Shown here: in pieces, positions 13,701 to 57,143 of the stretch
Numbering within the stretch: the stretch's first letter is position 1
How the letters are laid out: every line of letters begins with the position of its first letter
Notes under the pieces: generated by a model
What the model saw: the letters and a program-made list of their open reading frames with translations, nothing else
What the model was told of the DNA's origin: nothing
Databases searched by the model: none
Source of the DNA: Watersipora subatra
Lineage: Eukaryota; Bryozoa; Gymnolaemata; Cheilostomatida; Watersiporidae
Reading direction: 5' to 3'
DNA length: 64,000 nt
NCBI RefSeq assembly: GCF_963576615.1
Contig: NC_088710.1
Location: 4,444,001 to 4,508,000 of the forward strand
Made by a program: the position numbers and the translations under genes

Positions 13701-16700
13701 AAAACAGTCAGATCTTTCAATTGGAGACGCCGTTATTCTGATACCACTAATGGCACCAGAATGGAGCTCAAATATCGGGTTGGCATTAATCAATCTTGTC
13801 TTAGCTAAGTCCAAAGCTTTAGATATCTGCTACTAATCTATAATTGATCCCAGTAATAGTATCTAAGTCTACCACAATAACAAGTATCATCTATTCATAC
13901 CGTAGCAGTACAGCAGATAAATTCCTTGTTTTTTCAAGATAGAAAATAATATTGACAGCTCACTCAAGCAGCGTTTTTGAGACTATTCTCAAAATTTTTA
14001 TTTTGATTGAGACACACTGGGGGAGGGGCTTGTGACAAGCTGGATTAGCCTTGAACAGGCCATGCAACAACTGTCTATATGTGATGAGCGTCACCCAGAC
14101 AGACAGAAAACTGATGTGTTAAACTCACTCATAATTGTCAAAGTCTTCTGTCCGCACTATCTTCACCTGTCGTCGCCCACATGACCAGGCAAAGAGCCGA
14201 GAGTCGGATGACCAGGCTGTATCCCAACACTGACTCTGTTTCTTACAGTCTCCACGGTTATTATTTTGTGGGGCACGGAGAGTGCAGAGCCGCCTTGCCT
14301 GTTCTACAAATAAAACATCAAATTTATAAATTCTTGTGAAATATCGATGTGCTCAAGGGATGAAAAATTATTTTTAGCAAAACAATACGTAGACCTTTTA
14401 AAAAAGACTATTACGTGTGCATGTGATACAATGTCTAGATGCATTGATAAGACACAAATCTCTTTTGGCATACTCCTTAAAGGTTGACTTGCAACAAAAT
14501 TCACATTACAGTTATTTGATATGAAAAAATTCACCATGTCTTACTCTGTTGTGTTGTAGGTGCAAAATATGTGGGAATGTGATTACAAGCTCTTAAAAGC
14601 TAAAAAATGAACAGTTAATTGCAGCCACACGAGACCGCCGTAGTTTGGATTCTCTTTCCAAAATGGCTCAAATGTGACGTAGCTGTGTTAGATGGTCTTT
14701 GTTTACACTTTCATGCAACCTTATTCGTCAAAATATTTCACAAATATACTTCACGCATTCAATAAAACCATGTCTATTGTTTTTACGCATTTGTTTTATC
14801 ATGATTTTAATGCTGTCACTTTTAGCAGTGTTATCTTATAATTTACAGTGAAAATTCGTTTAATTTTTTAGCCTTAGCTTGAAGGAGTACATATCATTGC
14901 CTGATAATCATGACGAGCCTGTCGGTCATTTGTGATAATCGAAAAGTGCTGCAGAAATTATTTGCGAAGTATTGGGTCACACGATCAGATTACGACTTGC
15001 CGATTAGACCAAACCGAAACAAAACTGTAAAGTAGCGAGCATCTATATTTGATACGGGGTCTTCGGTAAAACCCGAAGTGTTTGTCATAAACTAGTGCTA
15101 CGATAAGTTTTATATTGAGCTTTTTATTGGCCTTTCAATTCACGGGAGAACATCACGTGACAAAACGATAACCAAATTTCATGACTACGTCAGAGAAATA
15201 AAGAGATTCCAATCTACGGCGGCTTTTCGTTTTTGAGCTTTTAAGAGCTTGTAATCACATTTCCACATATTTGGCACCTACAACACAACAGAGTAAGACA
15301 TGGTGAATCTTTTGATACCAAATAACTGTAATGTGAATTTTGCTGCAAGTCAACCTTTAAGGGTCAGGAGTAACATTTATTTCATTTCCTTATCCACGCA
15401 TACAATACAATATTTATATGGTTGACAGTATTGAAATTATTGTGCTCACGTACTTAATTATGTATAAATGTTGCCATTGGTAAAAATTTTCATAAAAACT
15501 GGACAAGTTTTCTGAGTGTGTGTTATCTCAGGGTGGTAAACAGAATATGTGCCTGTTACGCGGGAAGACCTCCTGAGATTAGTAAAAACAATTTTTTGAT
15601 GGTCAGAATTACTACTAATACGTTTAAGATGATTTGCACAAACGCCAAAAATAAAATCGTTCAACAGTGGTAGTGAAAGCAAACCTAGTCTGTTCCCATT
15701 GTACATGTCAGGGTGATGGATTCTTGATGCGCTACGTTGAATCTGCTCTAGTCTTTCTTTACACGTAGATGATAAAATTTTGATATTTTTCATGAGATTA
15801 CCAACATCGCAAATCAAGTGTGATGAAAAACTGATGAACAACCCTTAGAAAAGTTTGATGACAATAAGGTACAGGTCAGTTATATATGCAGTACCGATAG
15901 CTATGAGCATTTATGATTCTAAGTCCAATCCAAACTCTGTTGGCCAAAGAAAGCGTGTATAGTCTGCATCATCACACCTGTAAATAAACTGGAGGTAGGC
16001 AAGAGGAGAGACGTGCCCGCAGGCTGAGCTATGGGAAAGTTAAATAGTCAAGGCTACAATGTCGAATGGCAATGTGAACATGGTGAATCTCTCACAGGCA
16101 GCCATAGCTGGCTAATAAATAACAAGTGAGCAGCACGTAGCTTTCAAGCAAGAGCTTTCATTTTCGCGCTATTATTGCGGGATATTGCAAACGATACGCC
16201 TTGCTTGAGAAAACACGACTCTATATCCTACTGGCGGGTAGCCAATGGATAGATAATAAGTCATTTGGAAGTAGTCCAAGCGTGCAACTGCCTTGTCTGA
16301 CATAGATCCAGTTTGATCCGGTTTGAGATCGCATGCTTCTTGATTTCAAGATACATGTACAGCAGAATAATAGTGCATGGAATGGGGTGACCAGATAGGA
16401 ATAGTCAAATGTGACAGTTCAATAAAAATTAGGTCAAATCTATATTGCCCGCTGGTTTCTGGTTTCAGCAAAACACTTCAACCCTGTACTACAGAGCTAC
16501 TGGTGATCATTACTTAGACTACATGGATGGGACACCGAGCATGTGATCTACATTTTAGAGAGAACTTTTGTAGATTGGAGGTGGTAAAGTCATTCACAAA
16601 ATTAATAAGAGACAATTGCTAGATGACACTAGTTCGGCAAGAAGAGGCAAGTGTAATGAGAAGAATTTTGTGACATAGAAAACATGATAAAACATAAACA

Positions 16701-17070
16701 CTAACTTTTGGCCATTAATGGTTATGGCTTTACGAATGAGTACCAGCTTGATATGTGTCATGGAAGACTTACTAATCTGATTTAAATTTGTTGTTTGTGT
16801 GCAGTCGGAAAAGCAAAGTTCAATATCTCCAACATATGTAAAGGTATCAAATTGGCCCCAAATAAAATAGTGCCCAAGCAAAATACTAGTAGAATGTACT
16901 AGTACTATGTGCAAGCACACTTCACTTGTACTGTGTCCTCTTGTATAGTCTATTGTCTATCTTTTGATGGGTCAACTAATATCAGCAAGATGAGAGACAA
17001 TGTGGAAATGATACTAACCAAAGTCTGAAGCTTGTTTGCAGCCTGCAAAGGGTTGTGACGCTACGTCCAT
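1783..17070 (-). CDS. WSB: WD-repeat and SOCS-box protein (WSB1/WSB2 orthologue), nine coding exons
   Basis: Coding exons run 17070-17019, 14303-14129, 13298-13099, 10924-10815, 8452-8306, 5515-5343, 3629-3519, 2435-2322 and 1957-1783. All have AG/GT boundaries and matching phases, giving 418 residues against 404-421 for human WSB1/2. WSB proteins are substrate receptors for Elongin B/C-Cullin ubiquitin ligases. WD40 blades include LATGLNDG-like AIGMRNGRIRLIDVNTG, DHTDHVSHLQFIPDS...SASYDGTIK, LWDLADDGNM, GHANHVNCCQFGPDG...IIWNSYTG and DGYVRFWDL. The SOCS box is at residues 377-416, with a perfect BC box (SLAKLCRTVV, 378-387) and a Cullin-box-like IPSS. The N-terminal block FAWSCGRRQVKIV matches the WSB FAWSQGH motif. 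The ATG is preceded by a good 3' splice site at 17084, so a non-coding 5' exon is expected upstream. It cannot be assigned to WSB1 or WSB2 and is probably the single pre-duplication gene. Three of eight donors are GTTAGT. Confidence 0.92.
2436..3518 (-). other. WSB intron 7
   Basis: A 1.1-kb intron. Around 3380-3435 there is a short AT-rich duplication (aacatatatta and ttaacgtaatataacgtaat). Otherwise nothing recognised. Intron 8 (1958-2321) is also plain. Confidence 0.5.
3630..5342 (-). other. WSB intron 6
   Basis: A 1.7-kb intron. I see no gene, RNA or structured repeat in it. Confidence 0.5.
6690..6775 (-). repeat. tRNA-derived SINE-like sequence
   Basis: On the - strand an A-box-like stretch (TAGCCTTGTGGTTAGG) is followed about 40 bases later by a B-box (GAGTTCAATTCCTG). 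The spacing is like that of a tRNA gene, but the sequence cannot fold into a full cloverleaf. An AATAAAAG-containing tail follows. This is the head structure of a tRNA-derived SINE. A decayed tRNA pseudogene is the alternative. Confidence 0.45.
7788..8142. mobile_element. TA-flanked MITE of the CCGTAC...GGACTATAA-type family, copy 1
   Basis: The element starts CCATACTTTTTGGACTATTA and ends in GTTCGAAAAGTACGG. These are imperfect inverted repeats, with TA on each side (7786-7787 and 8143-8144). The interior repeats ccgcaccc...tataagccgcat motifs and a gcgcc...ggtgaaagaaaaagcc block. A second copy lies at 62241-62643. The family resembles one I recall as widespread in animals, but I cannot assign its transposase class. 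Confidence 0.85.
8453..10814 (-). other. WSB intron 4
   Basis: A 2.4-kb AT-rich intron. Apart from a short duplication (ctagaggtttatgcct twice, about 9611-9642), nothing recognised. Confidence 0.5.
10996..11061. repeat. 31-bp direct duplication
   Basis: Two adjacent copies of a unit containing gatatattggggtattcta lie 31 bases apart (11001 and 11032). Confidence 0.9.
12723..12950. repeat. 57-bp minisatellite, four copies
   Basis: Four near-identical tandem copies start at 12723, 12780, 12837 and 12894, each beginning atgtttgacaaggagactgc. Only one or two substitutions are visible, for example a late cgcggg against cgcagg, so the expansion is recent. Open frames seen across it follow from a unit length divisible by three. 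Confidence 0.97.
13299..14128 (-). other. WSB intron 2, with poly(G) run
   Basis: An 830-base intron. On the + strand a run of 15 G lies at 13599-13613, preceded by a short GA repeat. Nothing else recognised. Confidence 0.6.
14481..15356. mobile_element. 0.88-kb non-autonomous DNA transposon with long terminal inverted repeats, copy A
   Basis: The ends are AGGTTGACTTGC and its complement, flanked on both sides by TTAA (14477-14480 and 15357-15360). The inverted repeats extend about 125 bp (14481-14605 against 15232-15356) with few mismatches. The interior has no transposase. A second copy sits at 46635-47516 with its interior in the opposite orientation. TTAA target duplications recall piggyBac, but the ends lack the usual CCC, so the superfamily is unassigned. 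A TA target with AAGG...CCTT ends is also formally possible. Confidence 0.85.
15458..15841 (-). pseudogene. Fragment of a non-LTR retrotransposon reverse transcriptase (C-terminal part)
   Basis: A 127-codon open frame reads CKERLEQIQRSASRIHHPD followed by NRLGLLSLPLLNDFIF. This resembles the end of the RT region of jockey/CR1-type LINEs, where a LExIQRRAxRI-like helix is followed by a LxLLSLxxRR-like block. No catalytic FADD motif, endonuclease or upstream RT is visible nearby, so it is a dead fragment in WSB intron 1. The call rests on pattern recognition only. Confidence 0.5.
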
Positions 17071-18711
17071 TGACTTTTTGAGTCTACAAGTGAACAAATG
17101 ACATTAGCTGGTCTTGTCTGTGGTGACAAGCAATTGGTTGCAATGGGATTATCAATTTATACATAAACATCAGTAATCACTAATCATTATACATCAGCAT
17201 CCTCAACAATTAGCCCAACAAGATGACACAATCCTTTTTAATTGTCTATCCAAATCTAATTTTTATTAACACTAAGTTAAACATAACGTAATTTATTTGT
17301 CATATACATGGTGTTGGCAGCTATTGTGAATCTATGATGAGTTGAAGCTCTTACAGACAGCCTATCAAATGTTAACGGCTGTGCAATAAGGCTAACCTTA
17401 ACTCATGCAGTCATGTGATCAATATGATGTAATCGGATGACTTAAATCTTCTCAACATGCAAATAGTGTGTGCTAAGGAATAGCTGCAGTATAATAACAT
17501 TGCAATCACTAGCTTCACTAGGACTAATACAAGACAATCAGACTACATGAATAGTTCGCAGCAACCATATTAAAGAATAGTTAAAACTGGTGAGTTTTCC
17601 ATTTCTAGCAATTGATTATACATGATTGTTGCAATTTTTAATCTACCAGAATGCAACAGGACTGACTGAGTTGCTGATATTCTGTACATTTTCTCAAATA
17701 TTTAAACCAGCACGATATGTACAGTTACTATAGCTAATGGAGCTGAGCCTAATCAATATCTCATGCCCTTCCTGAAAGCCACGAACATTAAGAAATTTAA
17801 AAGTGGTGACAATGTTACTTGACCATTCAATGTGTTGCCATACAAAATATTCAAACACTAGAGAAAACTAATGACAAGTATTAACATCAACTTCCTTCCA
17901 AAAAAGTGATGGCCATTTTAGGACTAATTATATCAATCCAAGCAAGCCCAAAAGGACTTATGCCTCTAATAAACATACTAAGATACGATGCAACAAAAAT
18001 ACAGCGCACTAAAACTTGATCTTTCAATGGCAAAACAGCTATGTGTGACACATTTCGTGCAAAAATTTGAAACAAACCAAGCACAGTATTTTGCAAAATA
18101 TTGATTTTTGTTGTCAATAGCCGAGATACTAGCAGTGCCTAAAACACCTGGTTTAAAAAGTTCGATTTGAATTTTGGATTCACCTTGAGTTTATTAAGCT
18201 CTAAAACTATAAACGTTCCGATATTCTCAGGTCGTACTTAATGGGAAGAAAAACAAGAACTCTTAGAGAGACATTTTTCATAAACAGTTGTGATTAGTGC
18301 CTATTCGTGCTTTCTATCTTTCTGTTAACCTGTATTAACAAATGCTAAAAAAAACTTTAAACAAAGCTGGTAAGTATATGAGGCTCCATACCTTTCTCTG
18401 TTATAAGAAGCTCGATGACTTGGAAGTGATCAAAGTGTGTTTACAAACTCGAGAGCGCTGTTACTAAAACGTTTGTGGGCTCGTCAGATACGCAGATTCT
18501 ATTGGCTATGATGAAATTTATTTTCAGTCAATGAAGGGCTGTTAAAATTAGCCAATCATTCTCCTCGAAAGAGGGCGCTCGGCTTACCCTACCCGTGAGG
18601 TCACTTCCGGTAAGATTCATGCTAATGGAAGTCAAATAGGTAAAATAACCAGCCACCTTTCGGCTAAGGTGTTTCATGATCACTACTTTTGTAAAGTAGC
18701 TGGGAGCTACC
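17071..18711. promoter_or_regulatory. Divergent WSB / S6K promoter region
   Basis: A head-to-head region with no coding sequence. Close to S6K it holds an ETS-type ACTTCCGG (18603-18610), a CCAAT (18552-18556) and an inverted CCAAT (ATTGG, 18501-18505). The local GC content is higher than in the flanks. On the - strand a good 5' splice site (AGG then GTAAGC) ends a possible non-coding first exon of WSB at 18588. This would join the 3' splice site just upstream of the WSB ATG (exon start 17083). Start sites of both genes are then expected at about 18.59-18.70 kb. The stretch 17.1-18.4 kb is AT-rich, and I see nothing specific in it. Confidence 0.5.
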
Positions 18712-51836
<33,125 letters not shown>

Positions 51837-53245
51837 ATTAACATACGAGCCTCCCACCAGATGTTGTCAATTTGATGGTTATCTCATCATTATCAGTATA
51901 TGGTTGTTGATCATAGGACTTGCTTTCTTTCTTGCTCAATGTCAGCTGATCATCTGGCATTGAAAAATAATGAATGGGCGATGTTCTAGCAGACTCCATG
52001 ATAACAGTTCCAAGAAATGCAAAGCTTTGTACTTTCTCCTGCAGGCAAGTCAAAAGATGGCAAGTGCACAACACACTGACTGACTAGAGTAGTCAAGGTA
52101 TAGCTGTTGTTGATTTCTATTAAGCTTGTAGTTCTCTAAACACCACTGTTTCTAGTCGGCAATTGTGCGACAGGTAGCTAGCTTCCACTGTCCTCGTTCG
52201 GTAGAACCCTAATGTGTCAAGTAGCTAATTCGGTGAAGCTAGCTGCCATTTGCCATTGCACTCTCGATCACACGCTGTGTCACTAGTGCACTTGACAGTC
52301 AACGAACACGGGGTACTTGAAGGAGTTTAAATATGGTGCTAAGCCTGACACTCCCGGACTCTTGCGTCCAGGAGTCGTCTGTAAATTTGTGGTCTTGCTG
52401 TGCCATACCTCAGTGTTGTTGGTGTTTTGTGCTTGCTAGTGTGTTAACTCTAGGTATTGACTCACTAACGTGAATTTGCCCTAACATAATGTACCAAAGA
52501 CCGCTGGCTCCACAAAGGAAGTCGATTGCCTGATAATTATAGAATTGATTTGGTGTTCACTGGATGGTACGATAGGTAAACGCTGCATTGGTGCAGATCA
52601 GTATTTGTAAACGCTTGCATTTTTGTTTTATCAATTCGAATTTTTGCATCACATGCTTTGCTATATCATGCCTGTGCTGTGGTTTGTGATACATTTGCTA
52701 ATTTTATCACCTTTGGCACAGATCTTGGCTTATATTCAGACTTTGAATGTGCATATTTTTCAATCTTTTGCAAAGCTGTTGTGAATATTGACGTTCCACC
52801 GAAATATTTAGGTCAATTTATATTATTATATTTCTGCGGGCATGTAACATTGTTGAATCTTTTTTATTTATTTATATATGACAACTTGACCATTTGTGTT
52901 GACATACCGCAAATAAGAATCATGCAGTAAACTCTGCAACCTCCAATAAAGATGTCTTTATTGTTGTGCAATCTGTTTGCATAACAAATAGTATTAATGT
53001 TCATGTTATATTCAAATATAATTTAAGATTTAAATAACTTCATAAAGTGTGCTGGGAATGAAATTGTTGAATGTTAATTAAATTATCAAAAATTAATGAA
53101 TGTCAGTGAAGCAGCTCGAAAAATATAACGAGCAATAGAAAGTAAGTAAATGTGGGCTAGAAAAGGGTGATAATAGATAAATCAGTTTGACTATTGCTCA
53201 ATTTGGTTGTGTGACTAGTATGTCCCGACCTGCATGTTTCAATAA
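51837..53245. other. Convergent 3' region between S6K and the HEAT gene
   Basis: A non-coding region of 1.4 kb holding both 3' UTRs. A small imperfect hairpin (actcccggac / gtccaggagt) lies at about 52349-52374. A palindromic pair of poly(A) signals at 52945-52962 is listed separately. No other feature. Confidence 0.6.
52945..52962. terminator. Back-to-back poly(A) signals for two convergent genes
   Basis: AATAAAGATGTCTTTATT contains AATAAA on the + strand (52945-52950, for S6K) and AATAAA on the - strand (52957-52962, for the HEAT gene). They form an 8-bp inverted repeat with a two-base centre. The signal is 1.1 kb past the S6K stop and about 290 bases past the HEAT-gene stop. Confidence 0.6.
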
Positions 53246-56200
53246 TTATATGTCATACAGTGCTCCAGACTCCAAATCTGTTGGATTCCTATGTGGAGCA
53301 GGTGATAAAGTCAAGGCTGTTGGAGCTGTGCTGCCAAAGTTTGTTGGGAGGGTTTTGTAACCCCACGGTTTATTTTGCCGAGCTGGGTTCTTAGGTGATG
53401 TCCTGCCAGTGAGCACCTGCAAACATGGAAACAACCATTACAAGAAAGTTGATTCGGGGGAACTATCTGTTGGGAAACAGCATTTTATTTAGCAGAAACT
53501 TACCTTTATTAACTCTTGTATTTCCGCAGTAAGTACCTTGGTCATCTTCATAGCCCTATTCACCTCATCTCCGCCAATTTGTTGGAGGGCTAGTTCAGCA
53601 GCGTCTCTAACACTTGAGATATAGTCATTTCGCCTAAAAGGAAGTAAGACCAGAATATACACCACATCATTGACTTGGTACAACATACTGGAGACCCTTT
53701 CATGTGTTAGTGAAAGCCTTGTTTTTGAGCTATGTTCATTCTCTTATTTTCATGTTTCAACCAAAAGCACACTTTGAGTGCCTTTTTAAATGTATATGTT
53801 TATTATATCGTAAACACTAAGGTTCTAAACAACAAATTAATTGCTTTGACATCATAGCACTTCAGTCTTGAAACCAAACCCGAATTGAATTCAAAATGTT
53901 GAAACTGAAATTTTAAAATGGGCCATCCAGAGTAATTATCACACTTGTCATCTTCTGTCCATGTAATGCTGGCAAGTACAAAGTGTTGTTTCATCATTCG
54001 CATTGCTTCCATTTCATTACATGCTTTATTTTTATTTTTACTGTTTTCACTTCAGGATGGACCATATTACTTATACTAGTCAGCGCGCCTCATTTGGTTA
54101 CATGTTATGACAACTCTTGAGTCCTTGAATAACAATACAAAAAACATTACATATGTACAGCACAGAAGCTAAATATGTACAGCACAGAAGCCCATAATAT
54201 CTGTACAGAGCAAAAGGCATCCATATCATATATGTATAGTGTTAAGGCACATTATGCATTTATATATAGGCACAAAAGCAGATTACATATGCGCAGTACA
54301 TTGCAACACATTACTAATATCTCATGTGATCGGAAACAATTATATTCATATGTTAAATCGGCAAAAGCTGCCTACCATATTTGTAGGAGTGCTGGGACAG
54401 CTGTGTTTGCCTTGAGATAGCCAAGTGCAATGCAGGCGCTCTCTCTCACAAATCTGTCTTTATCCTTCAAACACTTCATCAGTCTATCTATCTTCATATC
54501 GAGATCACCAGCCTTTGATTTTGCAAGCGATATACAAGCGGAGGCACGTACGTCGTGCTCCTGGTCGTCTAGGAGGTCGAGTAAAGCTTCCACCACAGCT
54601 ACGCTACCAAACTTGGCTACAAAAATTTTAAAAATGGCGATTTCATGACATTAAATTAACAAAAAGACATCAAGTGATAAATTGATGGAAGACCATTCGT
54701 TATTCAACCCACATGTGCCTGCCTTCCTCATCAATCATTGTAATTATGGAATTTCACATTCTTTTTTATTGTCAATCAAAGTCATGTCAGGAGCTCAAAG
54801 AATAATAAAGAAAGACCTGCTTACCTAGATTATTGATGGCATCGAGTCTGACAGAAGAGTCCATGTTGAAAACCTCTTTCATAGTATAATTCTCTACAGC
54901 CAAATCATTGACACACTTGAGAATCGGCTGCTCCTTCATCGTCCCATCGCAATCCTCAGTGATGAACTCTGCATAAAGTTGATAAGTAATTATTCAACCA
55001 CCTTGCAACGGGTGCTTGTGTCACTAGACCAGTTCTATTTCACATTACTAGGGCTCGTTAAACCGGATCGACTAAATCTGTACCTTTATACTTATCCTTG
55101 TGTATAAGTCCATCTTCCTCCACCTCTAGTTCTCGTTTAAGAATATCGATGAACCATTCTCGGTCTGTTGATGTTCCGTAGGTCATGGTCAGCTGACGCT
55201 CATAATCTTTCATAAATGCAGCCTCAAAGCTAAAACAAGAAAAAGATAACTCTATACTTGTCCTAAACTTGGAGTGTATGAAGCTAGTCAGTGCAACAGA
55301 TTAACCCTTTAGCAGACGAGTTTTTTTGAGGTATTTGAGACTCCCTGGGCAAATTAATTTTTCGCAAATTGATTAAAAAAAATCATTCATGCACTTTTAT
55401 TTATCATATTGAATGCGTGTATTATGTTTTTATGATACAGGTAAATGCAAATAAACATGTTTCAAGTCAATTCTTCATATAACTGTTTCTCTAGCTATGG
55501 TACTTTTGGAAGCATTCGATCTTGCAGAGACCCACATCGCAGTCTTGAAACCGTGTGCATATTATTATTCCTCTATAAGCCTTGCCTTTGCCTATACCTT
55601 TTGGAGGACACCATGACAGTAAAATAAAGTTTTTTGCACTCTAGGAAAATATTCAGAAAGCAGAAACAATTTACAAACAAGATTCTAAATTTTATTCAAA
55701 TACGTATTTTTTCGGATTTTCTTTCTTTTAGTATTGCAAAACGATCATTTTTTCTTCTCAAAACGGCTTATTTTTTGTTGCTAACAGAGATCAATCTATT
55801 GTAGTTTACTATTGGTAAAAAATTAAACAACAAACGGCAATTAGCTAACCAAAAATCAATTTATGAAAAACCTTCGTGTAGTAACCTAATAGTCGCTCTG
55901 CCCACTAGCGTCAGTATAGCTAGTGGGCAGAGCGATACAGACTAAAAGTTGAACATGACTTGGATACGTACTTGTCAAAGAGAACTGTTTGCTGATCCTT
56001 AAAGTTTCTATCCCAAAACTCTGCCAGGGCATCTATATCCTCAGTTTGTTCGATGATAGAGTTGCAACGTGAGAGTGACCGGTTAGAGCGGTTATAAAGT
56101 TTTGGTCGAGTATGACGTTTCCTCAGCACAGGCTTCCTCTTCAGAGGACCCTCTTCACCAGCTGGTGAAAGAGGTGGCAAACCTACCAACGATAAAAATT

Positions 56201-56996
56201 GTGCTCATAATTACCAGTTAAACAACCTACACCAGGCCAGGCATCCACGAGTTGTTAGTCGAATACAAAGAAGTCACATAGATCGCAGTGGCACAAGGAA
56301 ATCATATCTCAATCACATCTGTATTAAGGATTCCTGGAATCGATTATCCTCAAAATCACAAGTGTGTATCAGTATTCGACTGACCACGATTTCCAAATCA
56401 TTTACATTCTTTGAATGAAATGGACTAGATAAACAAGGGGTAAGAACTTCATCACACTCCATATTACGTAAGATGCGCATGTGGCAACCAAATGAAAGGA
56501 AATAAAATTGTGTTGAGAATGAATCGTAAGACCCACAAACTGATAAGTACTGCTGCAAGCTGCGACAAACTTTTACGTGCAGATAGGAAAACTTACAGGC
56601 GTAAGATCTGTTAAATAAAACAACTTATAGAATATCTTACCGTCTAAAATAAATACGTCCTACACATTTCTAAGTAATGCAAATTTTATCTTATATACCG
56701 AAAACATTCGTGTCACTCTCTAAATTCCCATGACACAGCCTAAAATACAACTCGGCAACACCAGTCCGATATTCCTTTGATGCCCCATCATACGTCACCA
56801 GATCCTCAACACCTTTCCATGCCTTCCTTTCTTCTGATAGCTTTTCAAGATTTCTGTCCATAACAAACTGTTTTGTTGTACTTCCTTGTTCAATGTTTAA
56901 TAAAAGGTTATCTTTTCCACAGTTTTCCCCGGGTGCAGAGCCAAATATAAAATTTTTAACTCTAACTATAATATGCTTGCCACAGTTGGCAGCCAT
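53246..56996 (-). CDS. HEAT-repeat protein with Cbl-type EF-hand-like segment (HEATR4-like?), seven exons
   Basis: Exons are 56996-56699, 56182-55972, 55229-55084, 54968-54825, 54616-54376, 53633-53504 and 53416-53246, with clean splice sites and matching phases (446 residues). Residues 1-100 are an unidentified acidic/basic region with DLVTYDGASKEYR. Residues 101-130 are basic (LRKRHTRPKLYNRSNRS). Residues about 145-225 hold FWDRNFKDQQTVLFDNFEAAF and DGLIHKDKYKEFI, which resemble the EF-hand-like linker of Cbl (AEFWxxxF...WxxFxxAL). Residues about 253-375 form HEAT repeats (DSSVRLDAI, HDVRASACISLAKSK, RFVRESACIALGYLK, SSVRDAAELALQQIGGDE). The tail is Pro/Thr-rich with KPWGYKTLPTNFG. The start ATG has a strong context (AAGATGG) and an in-frame TGA two codons upstream. 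Exons 2-7 may instead be the C-terminal part of the upstream TIR gene. The function is unknown and the HEATR4 relation is tentative. Confidence 0.75.
53634..54375 (-). other. HEAT-gene intron 5, with degenerate repeats
   Basis: A 742-base intron. At 54152-54191 tatgtacagcacagaagc occurs twice, 22 bases apart. More diverged gtacag...aagc relatives continue to about 54300. Nothing else recognised. Confidence 0.55.
55230..55971 (-). other. HEAT-gene intron 2
   Basis: A 742-base intron with a piggyBac-type left end (TTAA then CCCTTTAGCAG at 55301-55315) that lacks a matching right end. A perfect 17-bp inverted repeat is at 55893-55935. The rest is AT-rich. Confidence 0.6.
55893..55935. repeat. 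Perfect 17-bp inverted repeat (hairpin)
   Basis: Arms TCGCTCTGCCCACTAGC (55893-55909) and GCTAGTGGGCAGAGCGA (55919-55935) with a nine-base loop. In the pre-mRNA it lies 36 bases inside the intron after the exon at 56182-55972. Confidence 0.95.
56183..56698 (-). other. HEAT-gene intron 1
   Basis: A 516-base intron, nothing recognised. Confidence 0.5.
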
Positions 56997-57026
56997 CTTT
57001 CATAGTTCCAAATCTTGAAAATGGCC
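56988..57026 (-). promoter_or_regulatory. Possible internal promoter at the HEAT-gene first exon
   Basis: The start codon lies in AAGATGGCTGCC (- strand, 56999-56988), which resembles the YY1-type AAGATGGCGGC element often found at transcription or translation starts. An opposed AAAATGGCC lies at 57018-57026. This fits, but does not prove, an alternative first exon with its own promoter. Confidence 0.3.
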
Positions 57027-57143
57027 GACGACATTATGTAATGAGTGCATGAGTTATGCGCGATAGCCATTTGTGACATAACACACGGCTACAAGAGAAT
57101 TAGTAGCATGCCACTAACAATCATCTACTAAAGGAAAGCTGTG

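Larger units (their letters stand above)
14304..17018 (-). other. WSB intron 1
   Basis: A 2.7-kb intron holding a long-TIR transposon (14481-15356) and a LINE reverse-transcriptase fragment (15458-15841), both listed separately. Nothing recognised in the rest. Confidence 0.7.

Noticed and set aside
15458-15841. A host gene on the - strand
   Set aside because: The composition and motifs fit a decayed LINE reverse transcriptase better than a host protein.
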